The notes under the pieces were generated by a model. That model saw only the letters and a program-made list of their open reading frames with translations, did not search any database and was not told the origin of the DNA. From positions 1 to 64,000 of the forward strand of contig JAJDZN010000069.1 of the NCBI GenBank assembly GCA_022824585.1: 64,000 nucleotides of DNA, in the 5' to 3' direction. The position numbers and the translations under genes were made by a program. Shown here one piece after another: positions 53,874-63,635 of the stretch. How positions within the stretch are numbered: position 1 is the stretch's first letter; each line of letters begins with the position of its first letter. This DNA is from Bryobacterales bacterium. Lineage in GTDB: Bacteria > Acidobacteriota > Terriglobia > Bryobacterales > UBA6623.

Positions 53874-56729
53874 GTGACCGACCGCAACGCCTTGCGCTCG
53901 ATCGCCCGCGCATTCCTACCGATCCTTGCTCTGGCAATTGCGCCGGCGCGTGCAGATGAAGCCTCGTTCGGGGAGGATATCCTGCCGATTCTGGAACGTA
54001 AGTGCGTGGTGTGCCACCACGGCGACGGGGCGCAGAACGGATTGCGCCTCGGCAGCGCCGCGGGACTGATCGCCGGCGGAGAGAGCGGCCCAGCCGTCAT
54101 TCCCCGCGATCCCGAAAGCAGCCTGCTGCTGGCCAAGGTGGGTGGCCAAAAGCCCGAAATGCCCCCGGCTGGGCAACCGCTCACCAGCGCTGAGATTGCG
54201 TTGATCCGGGACTGGATCTCCTCCGGAGCGCCCGATGATGCCAACGGACCCGCGGAGGATTCGGAGCGCACGTGGTGGTCGTTGCGACCGTTCCGCGTCG
54301 AAGACGAGCCCGCGCCAGCGAGCCTCTGGGAACGGAACACCATCGACGGCTTCCTGCTCCGCGCCATGCAGTCGCGGGGCCTGGATCCATCCGGCCCATC
54401 CGATAGAAAAACTTTAATAAGGAGGCTAGCCTTCGACCTGACCGGACTTCCCCCCAAACCGGCGGAGGTAGAGTCGTTCGTCAACGATCCCGACCCCGAA
54501 GCCTATGCCAGATTGGTTGACCGCCTGCTCGCATCGCCCGCTTACGGCGAGCGCTGGGGGCGGCACTGGTTGGACGTGGCGCGTTTCGGGGAGAGCAACG
54601 GCTACGAGCAGAACCATCTGCGCAACAACGCTTGGCCGTACCGGGACTGGGTCATTCGCTCCTTCAACGAGGACAAGCCCTTCAACCGCATGATCTTGGA
54701 GCAACTGGCGGGCGACCAGCTGGCCCCGGACGATCTCGACACTCAAGCGGGAACGGGATTCCTGGTGGCTGGCCCGCACGATACGGTCGGCATCAAGAAC
54801 CCTGCCGGGGAAGCCCAGAAGCGCGCCAATCACCTCGACGACATGATCATGGGGACCGCGTCTGCGTTTCTCGGCCTGACCGTCCATTGCGCACGCTGCC
54901 ACGACCACAAGTTCGATCCGATCAGCAACGAGGACTACTACCGCATGCAAGCGGTATTCGCGGGCGTGTCGCACGGTGATCGCACTTGGGACGACCCGGC
55001 AAGAGTGGCGGATTTCGCAGCTGCCAGCAAGCGCCTCAACGACCAGATCAACGACGCAAGCGCTGGACTCGAAGCCCTTCGCAAGGCTGTCGCGGAGCGC
55101 GTCGACGCCAGCCGCGAAACCATTCTTCGTCTATATCGGCCGCGAGTCGACCAATCCGGCACCGAAGAGACCTTCGACCCCGTTGCGGCGAGAATCGTGC
55201 GGATGCGGGTCGACCGGGCCACCGGCAACCGCAACCGCGTGGACCTGGATGAGTTCGCGATCTTCGCCGCGAACGACTCCGACCGCAATGTCGCGCTCGA
55301 CGGAAAGGCAACTGTGAGCGGGACGCGGGTCGATTCTGCCAGCCCCGACACCTACGCTCCAGCCAACCTCATCGACGGCAAGCACGACAGGCGCTGGATT
55401 TCGACCAACGCCATGCCGGCCTGGATTCAGATTGAACTGGCACAGACCGAACGGATCGACCGGATCGAGTGGTCCTCGGACCGCTTGGGCGGCTTTGGCG
55501 GGCGGTTCGGACCTCCGCAGCCGGAGGAGTACGAAATCTCGGTGTCATTGGACGGCGATTCGTGGAGTACAGTCGCTTCGTCCGAGGGCCGCCTGCCCTT
55601 TTCGGAGGCCGATCAAGAGCGCCTGCTGCTGCATGCCGTGTTCGACTCCGGAGAGAGGCTCCGCTGGGACCGGCTTGAAGCAGCACAAAGAGAGGCGAAG
55701 CGGGCCCTCGCAAGGCTCCCCAAGCCCCAGCAAGCGTTCTTGGGCCGGTTCCATCAGCCGGAGGAGCCCTCCTTCTTGATGGTGCGCGGGGATCCCATGA
55801 ACAAGGGTCCGGAAGTCGCACCTGGGAGCCTAAGCACGCTTTCGGGCCTGCTTGCGGAATTCGAACTGGACCCGGACGCGCCCGAGGCGGAGCGGCGCTT
55901 GGCGCTGGCCAAGTGGATCGCTTCAGACGACAACGCCCTCGCCGCGCGGGTCATCGTGAATCGAGTGTGGATGCACCACTTCGGGCAGCCGTTCCTGCGC
56001 AACCCCAGTGATTTCGGAGTGAACGGAGGCATGCCATCGCATCCCGAACTGCTGGACTGGCTGGCCCACCGCTTGATCCACACCCACAACTGGCAGCTCA
56101 AGCCATTGCACCGAGAAATCGTTCTGTCGGCGGCCTACCGCCAGTCCAGCACGTTCCGCAACGATGCGGCCCAGGTAGACAGCGACGGAGTGTTTCTGTG
56201 GCGCTACCCGCCCAGGCGCCTCGGGGCCGAGGAACTGCGCGACGCCATCTTGCAGGCGAGCGGGAATCTAGACCGGCACATGGGCGGCCCGGGGTTCCGG
56301 CTATATCGGTACACCGTCGACAACGTGGCGACTTACTACCCGCTCGGGGAGTTTTCTCGGGACACGTACCGGCGCGGGATCTACCACCAGCACGCGCGCT
56401 CAGTGAAGCCGGAATTGCTAGGTGAATTCGACTGCCCAGAGACGTCCCTTCCCGCTCCCAAGCGCATCACGACCACCTCTCCCCTACAGGCGTTGACCCT
56501 GTTCAACAGCGCCTTCGTGGTGGACCAAGCCTCATCCTTCGCGGCACTGGTCGAAACCGAATCTGGCGACGACGAAGCTGGCTTTGTCGAATCCGCTTGG
56601 CGCCGCGCGTATCTGCGAGAGCCAAGCGCTGCGGAGAGGCGCTCTGCGACTGAGTTTCTTGCACAGCACGGCCTGGAAGCGCTCAGCCGGGCGATTCTCA
56701 ACTCCAACGAATTCTTGTACGTGTTCTGA
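53874..56729 (+). CDS. PSD1 (DUF1549/DUF1553) protein with cytochrome c-like and discoidin-like domains
   Basis: 951 aa from the GTG at 53874, chosen because a signal peptide starts there ([21 protein letters not shown]); an ATG at 53820 lies inside the -10 element. Domain order: planctomycete-type cytochrome c with [16 protein letters not shown] near residue 40, DUF1549 ([33 protein letters not shown]), a coiled stretch, an F5/8-type-C/discoidin-like sandwich around 440-560, and DUF1553 ([34 protein letters not shown]). Family function is unproven, but these proteins are paired with DUF1501 and sulfatases in polysaccharide users. It is followed by the DUF1501 gene. Confidence 0.92.
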   Translation: MTDRNALRSIARAFLPILALAIAPARADEASFGEDILPILERKCVVCHHGDGAQNGLRLGSAAGLIAGGESGPAVIPRDPESSLLLAKVGGQKPEMPPAGQPLTSAEIALIRDWISSGAPDDANGPAEDSERTWWSLRPFRVEDEPAPASLWERNTIDGFLLRAMQSRGLDPSGPSDRKTLIRRLAFDLTGLPPKPAEVESFVNDPDPEAYARLVDRLLASPAYGERWGRHWLDVARFGESNGYEQNHLRNNAWPYRDWVIRSFNEDKPFNRMILEQLAGDQLAPDDLDTQAGTGFLVAGPHDTVGIKNPAGEAQKRANHLDDMIMGTASAFLGLTVHCARCHDHKFDPISNEDYYRMQAVFAGVSHGDRTWDDPARVADFAAASKRLNDQINDASAGLEALRKAVAERVDASRETILRLYRPRVDQSGTEETFDPVAARIVRMRVDRATGNRNRVDLDEFAIFAANDSDRNVALDGKATVSGTRVDSASPDTYAPANLIDGKHDRRWISTNAMPAWIQIELAQTERIDRIEWSSDRLGGFGGRFGPPQPEEYEISVSLDGDSWSTVASSEGRLPFSEADQERLLLHAVFDSGERLRWDRLEAAQREAKRALARLPKPQQAFLGRFHQPEEPSFLMVRGDPMNKGPEVAPGSLSTLSGLLAEFELDPDAPEAERRLALAKWIASDDNALAARVIVNRVWMHHFGQPFLRNPSDFGVNGGMPSHPELLDWLAHRLIHTHNWQLKPLHREIVLSAAYRQSSTFRNDAAQVDSDGVFLWRYPPRRLGAEELRDAILQASGNLDRHMGGPGFRLYRYTVDNVATYYPLGEFSRDTYRRGIYHQHARSVKPELLGEFDCPETSLPAPKRITTTSPLQALTLFNSAFVVDQASSFAALVETESGDDEAGFVESAWRRAYLREPSAAERRSATEFLAQHGLEALSRAILNSNEFLYVF

Positions 56730-56801
56730 TGGCCGCGCCTCGACGTTTCGCTCCCGCCCAGACAACGCATCCGGACTCCTTGGGCGACGCGGGTCCGCTG
56801 T

Positions 56802-56829
56802 CCTCCCCTCCGCACACAGTGCGGGGAGG
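56802..56829 (+). promoter_or_regulatory. Hairpin enclosing the DUF1501 ribosome-binding site
   Basis: CCGCAC pairs with GTGCGG around an ACA loop; below a CCT bulge, CCTCC (56802-56806) pairs with GGAGG (56825-56829). GGAGG is the only good ribosome-binding site for the ATG at 56837, so the fold would hide it. Confidence 0.5.
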
Positions 56830-56836
56830 GCCCTCG

Positions 56837-58243
56837 ATGGAATCCGCTCGCACCCGAAGGGATTTGCTGGGCGGCTTTGTCACGGGCCTGCAGGGCGTTG
56901 CGCTGGCAAGCATGCTGCCTCAGCGACACTCCCTAGCGGCACAGCCACCACACTTCGCGCCAAAGGCCAAGCGGGTGCTGCAGATCTTCTGTCCCGGCGC
57001 GGCATCGCACATCGACTTGTGGGACTACAAGCCGGAACTCCAGCGGCGTTCCGGCCAACAGGCCCCGGCCGAGTTGGACGCGGTGACCTTCCAAGGCAGC
57101 AACGGAGCGCTGATGGGCTCGCCGTGGGCGTTCAAGCCGCGCGGCCGGAGCGGCAAGATGATCTCCGAGCTACTGCCGGAGCTTGGCGGCCTGGCGGACG
57201 AAATCGCGTTTGTCCACTCGATGCAGTCCAAGACCAACACGCACGGACCGGCATGCGTTCTGCTCAACACGGGCTTTGTCCTTGAGGGCTTTCCGTCGGC
57301 CGGATCGTGGCTGAGTTATGCCCTCGGCTCCGAGAACAACAACCTTCCCACGTATGTCGCAATCCCGGATATCCGCGGCATCCCACCCGCAGGCCCGGCC
57401 AATTGGGGCGCCGGCTTCCTGCCCGCAGAACACCAAGCGATAGTGTTCAACGCGCAGGAGCCGATTCGAAACCTCGAACGACCTCCGAACATCTCGCGGG
57501 AGCGCGACGCCGCGACGCGAGACTTCCTTGGGGATCTGAACCGGAATCACGCGGCGGCTCATCCGGGGGACGAGGAACTCAGGGCGCGCATCGCAGCGTA
57601 CGAACTGGCCGCGCGCATGCAACTCTCCGCTCCCGAAGTCACTGACCTGTCCAAGGAAACCCAAGCAACACGCGACCTCTACGGCGCAAATGACCCCAAC
57701 CCTCTCAAGGCCGCCTACGCGCGGAATTGCCTGCTGGCACGCAGACTGCTGGAGCGCGGCGTGCGCTTCGTGAACCTCTTCTGTGCTTCGCGGGCGTCGG
57801 GCGTGGACGGTCTGCTGAACTGGGACGCACACAAGACGCTCAAAGCCGACTACGAGCGCCACTGTCCGATCTTGGACCAGCCAACGGCGGGACTGCTCAA
57901 AGACATGCGCGCCAAGGGCTTGCTGGAGGACACCCTGGTCGTCTGGGCGACGGAATTCGGACGCATGCCCACCCATCAGGAGGGCACTGTCGGCCGTGAC
58001 CACAACCCCAATGCATTCACGACCTGGTTTGCTGGCGCCGGAATACGCGGCGGAACGAGCTACGGCGCAACAGATGAGCTAGGAGGCCGGTCTGTGGAAG
58101 ACATCGCAACGGTTCATGATTTCCACGCGACGATGCTGCACTTGCTCGGCCTAGACCATGAACGCGTAACTTGGTATCACAACGGAATCAATCGCCGCCT
58201 GACCGACGTGCACGGCCACGTGATCGGAGAGATCCTCGCCTAG
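56837..58243 (+). CDS. DUF1501 protein (Tat-exported, sulfatase-fold)
   Basis: 468 aa from the ATG at 56837, supported by GGGGAGGG 7 nt upstream and by the twin-arginine signal that follows at once ([20 protein letters not shown]). An in-frame ATG at 56729 overlaps the PSD1 stop (TGATG) but would put 36 extra residues before the signal. The family fold is alkaline-phosphatase/sulfatase-like: [33 protein letters not shown] and [17 protein letters not shown] are typical. The molecular activity of DUF1501 proteins is not established. Its partner PSD1 lies directly upstream. Confidence 0.9.
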   Translation: MESARTRRDLLGGFVTGLQGVALASMLPQRHSLAAQPPHFAPKAKRVLQIFCPGAASHIDLWDYKPELQRRSGQQAPAELDAVTFQGSNGALMGSPWAFKPRGRSGKMISELLPELGGLADEIAFVHSMQSKTNTHGPACVLLNTGFVLEGFPSAGSWLSYALGSENNNLPTYVAIPDIRGIPPAGPANWGAGFLPAEHQAIVFNAQEPIRNLERPPNISRERDAATRDFLGDLNRNHAAAHPGDEELRARIAAYELAARMQLSAPEVTDLSKETQATRDLYGANDPNPLKAAYARNCLLARRLLERGVRFVNLFCASRASGVDGLLNWDAHKTLKADYERHCPILDQPTAGLLKDMRAKGLLEDTLVVWATEFGRMPTHQEGTVGRDHNPNAFTTWFAGAGIRGGTSYGATDELGGRSVEDIATVHDFHATMLHLLGLDHERVTWYHNGINRRLTDVHGHVIGEILA

Positions 58244-58266
58244 CCGGCATCCAGTGGCTGCGGGGG

Positions 58267-58272
58267 TATAAC
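58267..58272 (+). promoter_or_regulatory. -10 element placed for a leaderless start (CoA-transferase)
   Basis: TATAAC, exactly six bases, then the ATG at 58279. There is no ribosome-binding site except a possible TAGG immediately before the start. Confidence 0.5.
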
Positions 58273-58278
58273 GGTAGG

Positions 58279-59460
58279 ATGCTCGAAGGAATCCGCGTCC
58301 TCGACCTGTCGCAGTATATTGCTGGGCCTCAAGCCACCCAGATGCTGGGCGACCTGGGCGCGGACGTGGTCAAGGTCGAGCCCCCGGGCGGGGACCCGGC
58401 GCGAAATTGGGGGCCGCCATTCTGGGATGGCGACGCGCCCATCTTCCTAGCGTTCAACCGCAACAAGCGGAGCATCGTCGTAGACATGAAGGCTCCTGAG
58501 GGCCGTGAGGTCATCGACCAACTGCTGGCCACTGCGGACGTGGTCGTGCAGGCGTTCCGCAAAGGCGTGATCGAGCGGATGGGGTTTGATTACGCAGCCG
58601 TCAAAGCAAAGCACCCCAGAATCGTCTACGCCTCGCTGACCGGCTACGGATCGGAGGGCCCTTATGCGAGCACGCCGGGGTATGACCCGCTGCTGCAGGC
58701 ATACAGCGGGATCATGTCGATCACGGGCCAGCCGGACGGGCCTCCGGTGCGGGTCGGCGGGTCAGTCGTTGACATCGGATCGGGATACTTGATCGCGCTG
58801 GGTGTGCTGGCCGCCCTGCGCAAGCGGGACGCCGAAGGTGTCGGCTCGCTGGTCGAGTGCTCGCTGCTCGACACGTCGCTCGGCTGGATCGGGTACCACA
58901 TGATGACCTATCTTGCAGGCGGAAACGTGCCGCAAAGGATGGGAACGGGGCTCAAGATGATCGCCCCGTACGAGTCGTTTCCAACCAAGGACGGGGACTT
59001 GATGATTTGTGGCGGCAACGACGGGATCTTCCGGCGGCTGTGCGAAGCGCTAGAGATCGCGGACGCGGCCGAAGACCCCAGGTTCTTGGACAACCCGTTG
59101 CGTGTCAAGAATTACGCGGCCCTCCGGGAACTGCTCACGTCCCGCACTCGCAAGCTCACCACCGAGGAACTCGACAAGCTCCTGAAGGCACACCGCGTAC
59201 CGTGTTCCCCGATCCAGAGCATCGACCAAGTCGTCGATGACCCGCAGGTCAGGGCTAACCGGATCTTCGATCCAGTCCCTCACCCGCGGGTGCCGGACTA
59301 CCGCGACTTGAAGACGCCCGTACGCTTCGATGGAGAGCGTCCCGGCCTACGTCATCTTCCGCCGACGGTCGGTCAGCACACCGGAGAGATTCTGGCTGAA
59401 CTCGGCTACGGCGGCGATGCGATCCAAAGCTATTCAGAGTCGGTCGCCGTCTCTGCCTGA
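58279..59460 (+). CDS. Class III CoA-transferase (CaiB/BaiF family)
   Basis: 393 aa from MLEGIRVLDLSQYIAGPQAT, the canonical N terminus; the longer open frame overlaps DUF1501 and lacks family features. GDLGADVVKVEPPGGDPAR, AFNRNKRSIVVDMK and SLTGYGSEGPYASTPGYD are family hallmarks, and VVDIGSGYLIALGVLAAL contains the Asp expected to form the acyl anhydride intermediate. It moves CoA between carboxylic acids in the cytoplasm; donor and acceptor unknown (formyl-, carnitine-, mesaconyl- and racemase-type relatives exist). Probably transcribed from its own promoter inside the end of the DUF1501 region. Confidence 0.92.
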   Translation: MLEGIRVLDLSQYIAGPQATQMLGDLGADVVKVEPPGGDPARNWGPPFWDGDAPIFLAFNRNKRSIVVDMKAPEGREVIDQLLATADVVVQAFRKGVIERMGFDYAAVKAKHPRIVYASLTGYGSEGPYASTPGYDPLLQAYSGIMSITGQPDGPPVRVGGSVVDIGSGYLIALGVLAALRKRDAEGVGSLVECSLLDTSLGWIGYHMMTYLAGGNVPQRMGTGLKMIAPYESFPTKDGDLMICGGNDGIFRRLCEALEIADAAEDPRFLDNPLRVKNYAALRELLTSRTRKLTTEELDKLLKAHRVPCSPIQSIDQVVDDPQVRANRIFDPVPHPRVPDYRDLKTPVRFDGERPGLRHLPPTVGQHTGEILAELGYGGDAIQSYSESVAVSA

Positions 59461-59652
59461 TCCCCGGTTCGAAACCATTCGGAGAGTCGCCGGAGTGCAA
59501 CGTCGCCCGGACAGGCTCAATGTCTCGGGGACCAAGATGCTGGGGGCGCCGCTGTCATTCAGCAAGCCTTGGAAGGCCACGATCAAGAATCCGTGCCGTT
59601 CGAGCTGATTAGGCGCCTCGCATCCCGAGAACACCCCTGCTGACGTCAGCGA
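59461..59652. other. Non-coding stretch, nothing recognised
   Basis: Short open frames on both strands lack family features. With the relic and terminator that follow, about 680 bases here hold no intact gene. Confidence 0.55.
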
Positions 59653-59914
59653 TTACCGTGCATCTGGTGCTTCATTGAGTCGAGCCTCGAGTACCTTCAG
59701 GAAAGCTGTTCGGACCTTGGATTCCTGCGACGGATTGAGATCGGTGCCGAGCGCGCGGCGTGACATCGCTAGGAACTTTGCGTCGATTTCTCGCGGCCGC
59801 TACGGCAAGATGATCAAGCTCGATGTGTCTGCGCGTCAGGTTCGCACCGCAGAGCTCGATGGAACCCTGCGCGAAGAGGTAGCCGGCATCGACGAACATT
59901 GCGACCCGATCCAT
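59653..59914 (-). pseudogene. NYN-domain (PIN-like nuclease) gene relic
   Basis: The start MDRVAMFVDAGYLFAQGSIE is the diagnostic first strand of an NYN-domain protein (RVAxFVDxGY, metal-binding Asp). After about 45 residues coding sense moves to another frame, which reads REIDAKFLAMSRRALGTDLN through VLEARLNEAPDAR and stops at 59653. The central nuclease region is missing, so the locus is an internal deletion plus frameshift. NYN proteins act on RNA and are normally about 200-300 aa. Confidence 0.6.
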
Positions 59915-59936
59915 CTAAGTGGTCCTGCCGCAGAAG

Positions 59937-59958
59937 AAAGGCTCCCGCGGGAGCCTTT
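59937..59958. terminator. Intrinsic terminator (perfect palindrome with T tail)
   Basis: AAAGGCTCCCG followed by its exact complement CGGGAGCCTTT, then a further T. GC-rich stem flanked by A and T runs makes it usable in both directions. On the minus strand it lies about 190 nt after the ABC permease stop and could end that operon. Confidence 0.75.
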
Positions 59959-60143
59959 TAGTAAGTCGCCCATTGATCTTCAAATTAGGACGGGCGACTT
60001 CTAAGACTTTACCAACATGTGCTGGTCTTGTCGAGCGCCAGGCGCTGCCCCAGAGTGGACCTTCAAGCCGTAGCGCGGCCGCAGGAGGGACTGCCGGATG
60101 GACACCGGGATCAGCCTCCGAAGTGAAGGCAGGCAGTTCGGAC

Positions 60144-61325
60144 TTACCTTCCGAATACAATCCGTTCGCGGCGGAACAAGTGACTTGTTAGCCACAAGCA
60201 AATTCCTGCAAATGCGGCCGTCGACAGCACGGTGACAGCGAAATCAATCGAGGCTACCCCCTCGCCTCCCATCGCGTCTTGAATCAACTGCTGCTGTCCC
60301 AACACCGGAACCATCAGCCTCCACATCGCATCTTCAATTTCCGAATCCATGGTTAGTATTAGCGGCAGCATCGGCAGCAACATTAGGAACGACACATAAG
60401 ACTGAGCCTCCTTGTAGGATCTGGCCATCGTGGCTACCACCATTTGTAACGCCGTCACCGAAAACGCCAATGGCAGGATCACGGCAACCGCAAGTGCCAT
60501 CACGCCACCATCGAGTTCAAGGCGCAAGCCCAAGCGCTGCAACGGGCTGAACTCGAGCCCTATCCCGACCATTGCTGCGGTTAGCAGAGCGCTCGCCAGC
60601 GAGAACGCGGTAGCGGCCAGCCATTTGCCGCCGATGATCGACAGCCGCGGCGCTGGAATGACAAGCAGCGGCTCAAGGGAGCCCCGTTCCCTCTCCCCGG
60701 CTGTCGAATCGATCGCAACCTGCAAGCCTCCGACAAAAATGCCCATGACCAAGAGCAACGGCATGAAGCCGATCAACCTCGCGGTGCGCTGTTGTTGGGT
60801 CGCTAGTTCGAGGGTCTCAACACGTACAGGCCGGGCAACCTCCGGGCTGATCCCCCGAACTATCAGCCGCTGGTCAGCGATTGCCCGACCGTACCCGCGA
60901 ATCAGATCACGGACGCGGCTTACGGAACGATCCAGACTGCGGTCCATGCCCTCCACGATGATCTCGACCTCGGCTGTCTTGGAACCGGCGAAACGCTCCG
61001 CAAAATCCTCAGGAATCACTAGCGCGAAATCGACGTCGCCGTTGCGTACCGCCTCTCGAGGTTGGTCCGGACCTTGCTCGATCTCAATGCCTGCTTGCTG
61101 ATCGAGCCAGCCGATCAATTCACGGGCGTGTTCCATGCCGACGACCGGAATCTTGATCTGCCGCGCCCGCTCGACCGACTCAGACGCTTGGCCCATTGCC
61201 ACGTAAAACAAGAGCGGGAGAAGCGCAAGCGGTGCCAATACAGAAATCAGTGAGCGACGGTCCCGCAAGCCATCGACCAGCTCCTTGCGCAGGACCACCG
61301 CGAGAGCGGCCACCAAGTTCGTCAC
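60144..61325 (-). CDS. ABC transporter permease (NatB/ABC-2 type)
   Basis: 393 aa starting at GTG within GTGA, which overlaps the ATPase stop. One N-terminal membrane helix (SLISVLAPLALLPLLFYVAM) is followed by a large external domain of about 140 residues, then five to six helices from about residue 180 (LIGFMPLLLVMGIFVGGLQVAI, then GERERGSLEPLLVIP, a motif of NatB/CcmB-like permeases). With the ATPase it should form an exporter; relatives export sodium, drugs or peptides. Substrate unknown. Confidence 0.9.
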   Translation of the reverse strand: MTNLVAALAVVLRKELVDGLRDRRSLISVLAPLALLPLLFYVAMGQASESVERARQIKIPVVGMEHARELIGWLDQQAGIEIEQGPDQPREAVRNGDVDFALVIPEDFAERFAGSKTAEVEIIVEGMDRSLDRSVSRVRDLIRGYGRAIADQRLIVRGISPEVARPVRVETLELATQQQRTARLIGFMPLLLVMGIFVGGLQVAIDSTAGERERGSLEPLLVIPAPRLSIIGGKWLAATAFSLASALLTAAMVGIGLEFSPLQRLGLRLELDGGVMALAVAVILPLAFSVTALQMVVATMARSYKEAQSYVSFLMLLPMLPLILTMDSEIEDAMWRLMVPVLGQQQLIQDAMGGEGVASIDFAVTVLSTAAFAGICLWLTSHLFRRERIVFGR

Positions 61326-62053
61326 CCCCGTGCCCCGCTGCGGCCCGTAAGCGCGACAAAGACATCCTCAAGGTCGTCCAGCCCCGTCGACCGCCTGAGC
61401 TCCGCAGGCGTGCCGCTGGCAATAACCCTGCCTGCGGACACAACAACGATGCGGTCGCTTACAGCAGCCACCTCTTGCATGACGTGACTGGAGAACACGA
61501 CGCACTTTCCGCGTTCCCGCAGCTGGACGATCAGTTCCCGCACGGCTCGGGTGCTCATCACGTCCAGCCCGGTGTTCGGCTCGTCCAGCAGGAGGTTTGC
61601 CGGGTCATGCAGCAGTGCGCGCGCCAATGCGACCTTCGTGTTCTCGCCGTGCGAGAGGCCTGCAGCCCGCCTGTCGGCGAAGTCTCCCATTCCGAGCAAT
61701 TCGACCAAGTCCTCGCAGCGGGTCTCGGTCTCAGATCGTCCGAGCCCCTGCAGGTGGGCGAAGTAGCGCATGTGCTCGCGGGCTGTGAGGCGCGGATAAA
61801 GGCCCCTGGCCTCAGACAGCACACCTAGCCCCCTCCGAGCACTCTGGGGCTGTGCGATCCCATCCACGCCATCAACCCGCACTTCTCCGGCATCGGGCTG
61901 GATCAGTCCGTAGATCGACCGCAGCGTGGTTGTCTTGCCTGCCCCGTTCTCTCCGAGCAGGGCGGTGACCTCCCCGTTTCGCGCTTCGAACGAGACATCG
62001 TCCACGGCGACTACATCTCCGAAGCACTTGCGGAGACCGCGCACCTCGATCAT
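61322..62053 (-). CDS. ABC transporter ATP-binding protein (NatA-like)
   Basis: 243 aa from MIEVRGLRKCFGD; the ATG overlaps the hydrolase stop (ATGA). Walker A GENGAGKTT, Q-loop region GLIQPDAGEV, signature LSHGENTKVALARAL (LSHGE instead of the usual LSGGQ, common in NatA types), Walker B LLLDEPNTGLD, and the H-loop FSSHVMQEV. It powers the permease encoded next. The three genes hydrolase-ATPase-permease overlap by 4 bases each and must be one operon. Confidence 0.94.
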   Translation of the reverse strand: MIEVRGLRKCFGDVVAVDDVSFEARNGEVTALLGENGAGKTTTLRSIYGLIQPDAGEVRVDGVDGIAQPQSARRGLGVLSEARGLYPRLTAREHMRYFAHLQGLGRSETETRCEDLVELLGMGDFADRRAAGLSHGENTKVALARALLHDPANLLLDEPNTGLDVMSTRAVRELIVQLRERGKCVVFSSHVMQEVAAVSDRIVVVSAGRVIASGTPAELRRSTGLDDLEDVFVALTGRSGARG

Positions 62054-63585
62054 CGCTCGCGCTCCATCGAGGGGCCGCCGGGTGTGACGAAGAAACCCGG
62101 TCGCTTGAGTTCGTCCACGCACGAAGTGTCCAAGTCGTCGGCAGATCCGGCTTGCACGAACTCCGCCACCAGTTCGGACACGCAACCGCGGGCCGTCGCA
62201 CCGTGGCCGGTCCCAGGCGCCACGACATGCAGCACTCTAGAAAAGCCCGCAGCGAGATCCTCTCCCCTGTGCGGGGGCGTGACGGGATCCAGCGCTCCCG
62301 ACAAGACCAACGCCGGAACATCCGACACGACCGGATCGTGATAGTCTGCTGCGATCTGGCCGCGCGGCCAGGCGCCGCAGATCTTGTCCCATGCCTCCAA
62401 CGTCCCGTCGTTGCCGAACACGCCGGACGGCGCGGCGTTGCGGGCCGAGTCGTCAACCCATGGCAGGTCCTCGGCGCAGATCACCGAGAAGAACATCCCC
62501 CAATTGACTCTTACTTCGCTCGGCGCACTCTCGGCTTCGACCGCCAGCGCGAGCAGGCCGGCGAAATCCCCGCCATGCATTTGCTCGACTAGCATCGGAA
62601 CGAGGGCCGCCGCATCCGGGCTGTACAACGCGAGTCGCAAGATGTCAGTGACGGCTTCTGCACGCAATGTGACCGCGACCTCCGCACCCGTCCGCGGGTG
62701 CCGCAGAAACGACTCCTTGCCCTCGCGGCCCAGCCTAGCCAAGACTTCCTCAAGCTTGCGGCGAAGGTCGGGAAAGCGCTCCCGGCAAGCCGCCCGGCCC
62801 TCGCAATCCTCGAGCAGCAGGTCGAGCGCTCGCTGCGAGTCCTGCGGAAACCCCTCAGGCAGTGTCATGGTCATCGGCACCGCACCGTCGAAGACGATGC
62901 TGCGGACCCGCTCGCCGTGGCGCCGGAGATAGACCAGGGCGGCGCGGGTGCCGTAGGAGGCGCCCCAAAGGTTGATGCGTTCATAGCCGAGGCTGGCCCT
63001 GACCTCGTCGAGATCGTCCATGGCCACGGGCGTGGTGTAGAAGCGAAGGTCGGCCTCGTACTCCTCAAGGCAGTTCAAGAATGTTTCGACGGCGTAGTCG
63101 TCGCTAAGGAACTCGCCCAAGTCATCGGTGTCTCGGTCGCACGGCAGTCCGTTGGAGCGCCCCGTCCCGCGCTGGTCGACGAAGACGATGTCGCGCTCCC
63201 GGCGGACATCGCCAAACAGACCGACAAGCAGGGAGCTGAGCTGAGCGGCACCCTGTCCGGGGCCTCCAGCCAGAACGAAGAGGGGATCAGGCTGCGGATT
63301 CCGGCCGGTAGCTGGGTACACGACCACTCGAAGATCGATCTGGCGCCCAGACGCCGCGCTGCGGTCTTCATGCACAGGTATCCAGCCGCACAGCGCGTTG
63401 CGCGGCCCATCGCCGGGCTCGCATTCGGCGAGCGGGCTTGGATCGGCGGTTTGGCCTGCCTCCGATCCGCAGGCACACAGCAAGGCGATTGCCGCTCCAA
63501 CCAGCGCGCCTCTCCTGAGCGCAAGCCCAAGGAGCGATCCGTTCCGGACAGAAAGCAGCCGGGCCAGCGCCTGAATCGGATTCAT
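62050..63585 (-). CDS. Secreted alpha/beta-hydrolase lipoprotein (tripeptidyl aminopeptidase-like)
   Basis: 511 aa. The signal sequence ends in a lipobox (LCAC, about residue 39). VLAGGPGQGAAQ supplies the oxyanion HGGPG-type motif, GASYGTRAALVYLRR the nucleophile elbow (Ser), and SGALDPVTPP with GTGHGATARGC the Asp and His of the triad, with a TAP-like C-terminal domain. The family cleaves N-terminal residues from peptides or acts as an esterase, outside the membrane here. Co-transcribed with an ABC exporter, which may move a related peptide. TAAGTA lies six bases before the ATG, with no ribosome-binding site. Confidence 0.9.
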   Translation of the reverse strand: MNPIQALARLLSVRNGSLLGLALRRGALVGAAIALLCACGSEAGQTADPSPLAECEPGDGPRNALCGWIPVHEDRSAASGRQIDLRVVVYPATGRNPQPDPLFVLAGGPGQGAAQLSSLLVGLFGDVRRERDIVFVDQRGTGRSNGLPCDRDTDDLGEFLSDDYAVETFLNCLEEYEADLRFYTTPVAMDDLDEVRASLGYERINLWGASYGTRAALVYLRRHGERVRSIVFDGAVPMTMTLPEGFPQDSQRALDLLLEDCEGRAACRERFPDLRRKLEEVLARLGREGKESFLRHPRTGAEVAVTLRAEAVTDILRLALYSPDAAALVPMLVEQMHGGDFAGLLALAVEAESAPSEVRVNWGMFFSVICAEDLPWVDDSARNAAPSGVFGNDGTLEAWDKICGAWPRGQIAADYHDPVVSDVPALVLSGALDPVTPPHRGEDLAAGFSRVLHVVAPGTGHGATARGCVSELVAEFVQAGSADDLDTSCVDELKRPGFFVTPGGPSMERER

Positions 63586-63591
63586 CGCTAG

Positions 63592-63597
63592 TACTTA
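63592..63597 (-). promoter_or_regulatory. -10-like element before the hydrolase operon
   Basis: TAAGTA on the minus strand, exactly six bases before the ATG at 63585; an overlapping TACTAG is an alternative. Weak match. Confidence 0.3.
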
Positions 63598-63635
63598 GTG
63601 TTCGCGGAGGATCCGCTCGCAAGAGCGCGAGCCCA

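Noticed and set aside
56729..56836. ATG 56729 (TGATG overlap) as DUF1501 start
   Set aside because: It has no ribosome-binding site of its own and would place 36 poorly conserved residues before the Tat signal; ATG 56837 has a strong site. Coupling remains possible.
58171..58278. Longer start for the CoA-transferase
   Set aside because: It overlaps the DUF1501 gene, and the family N terminus begins exactly at 58279.
59434..59634. Minus-strand open frame with LERHGFLIVAFQGLL
   Set aside because: Short, no recognisable family and overlapping the end of the CoA-transferase gene; insufficient evidence.
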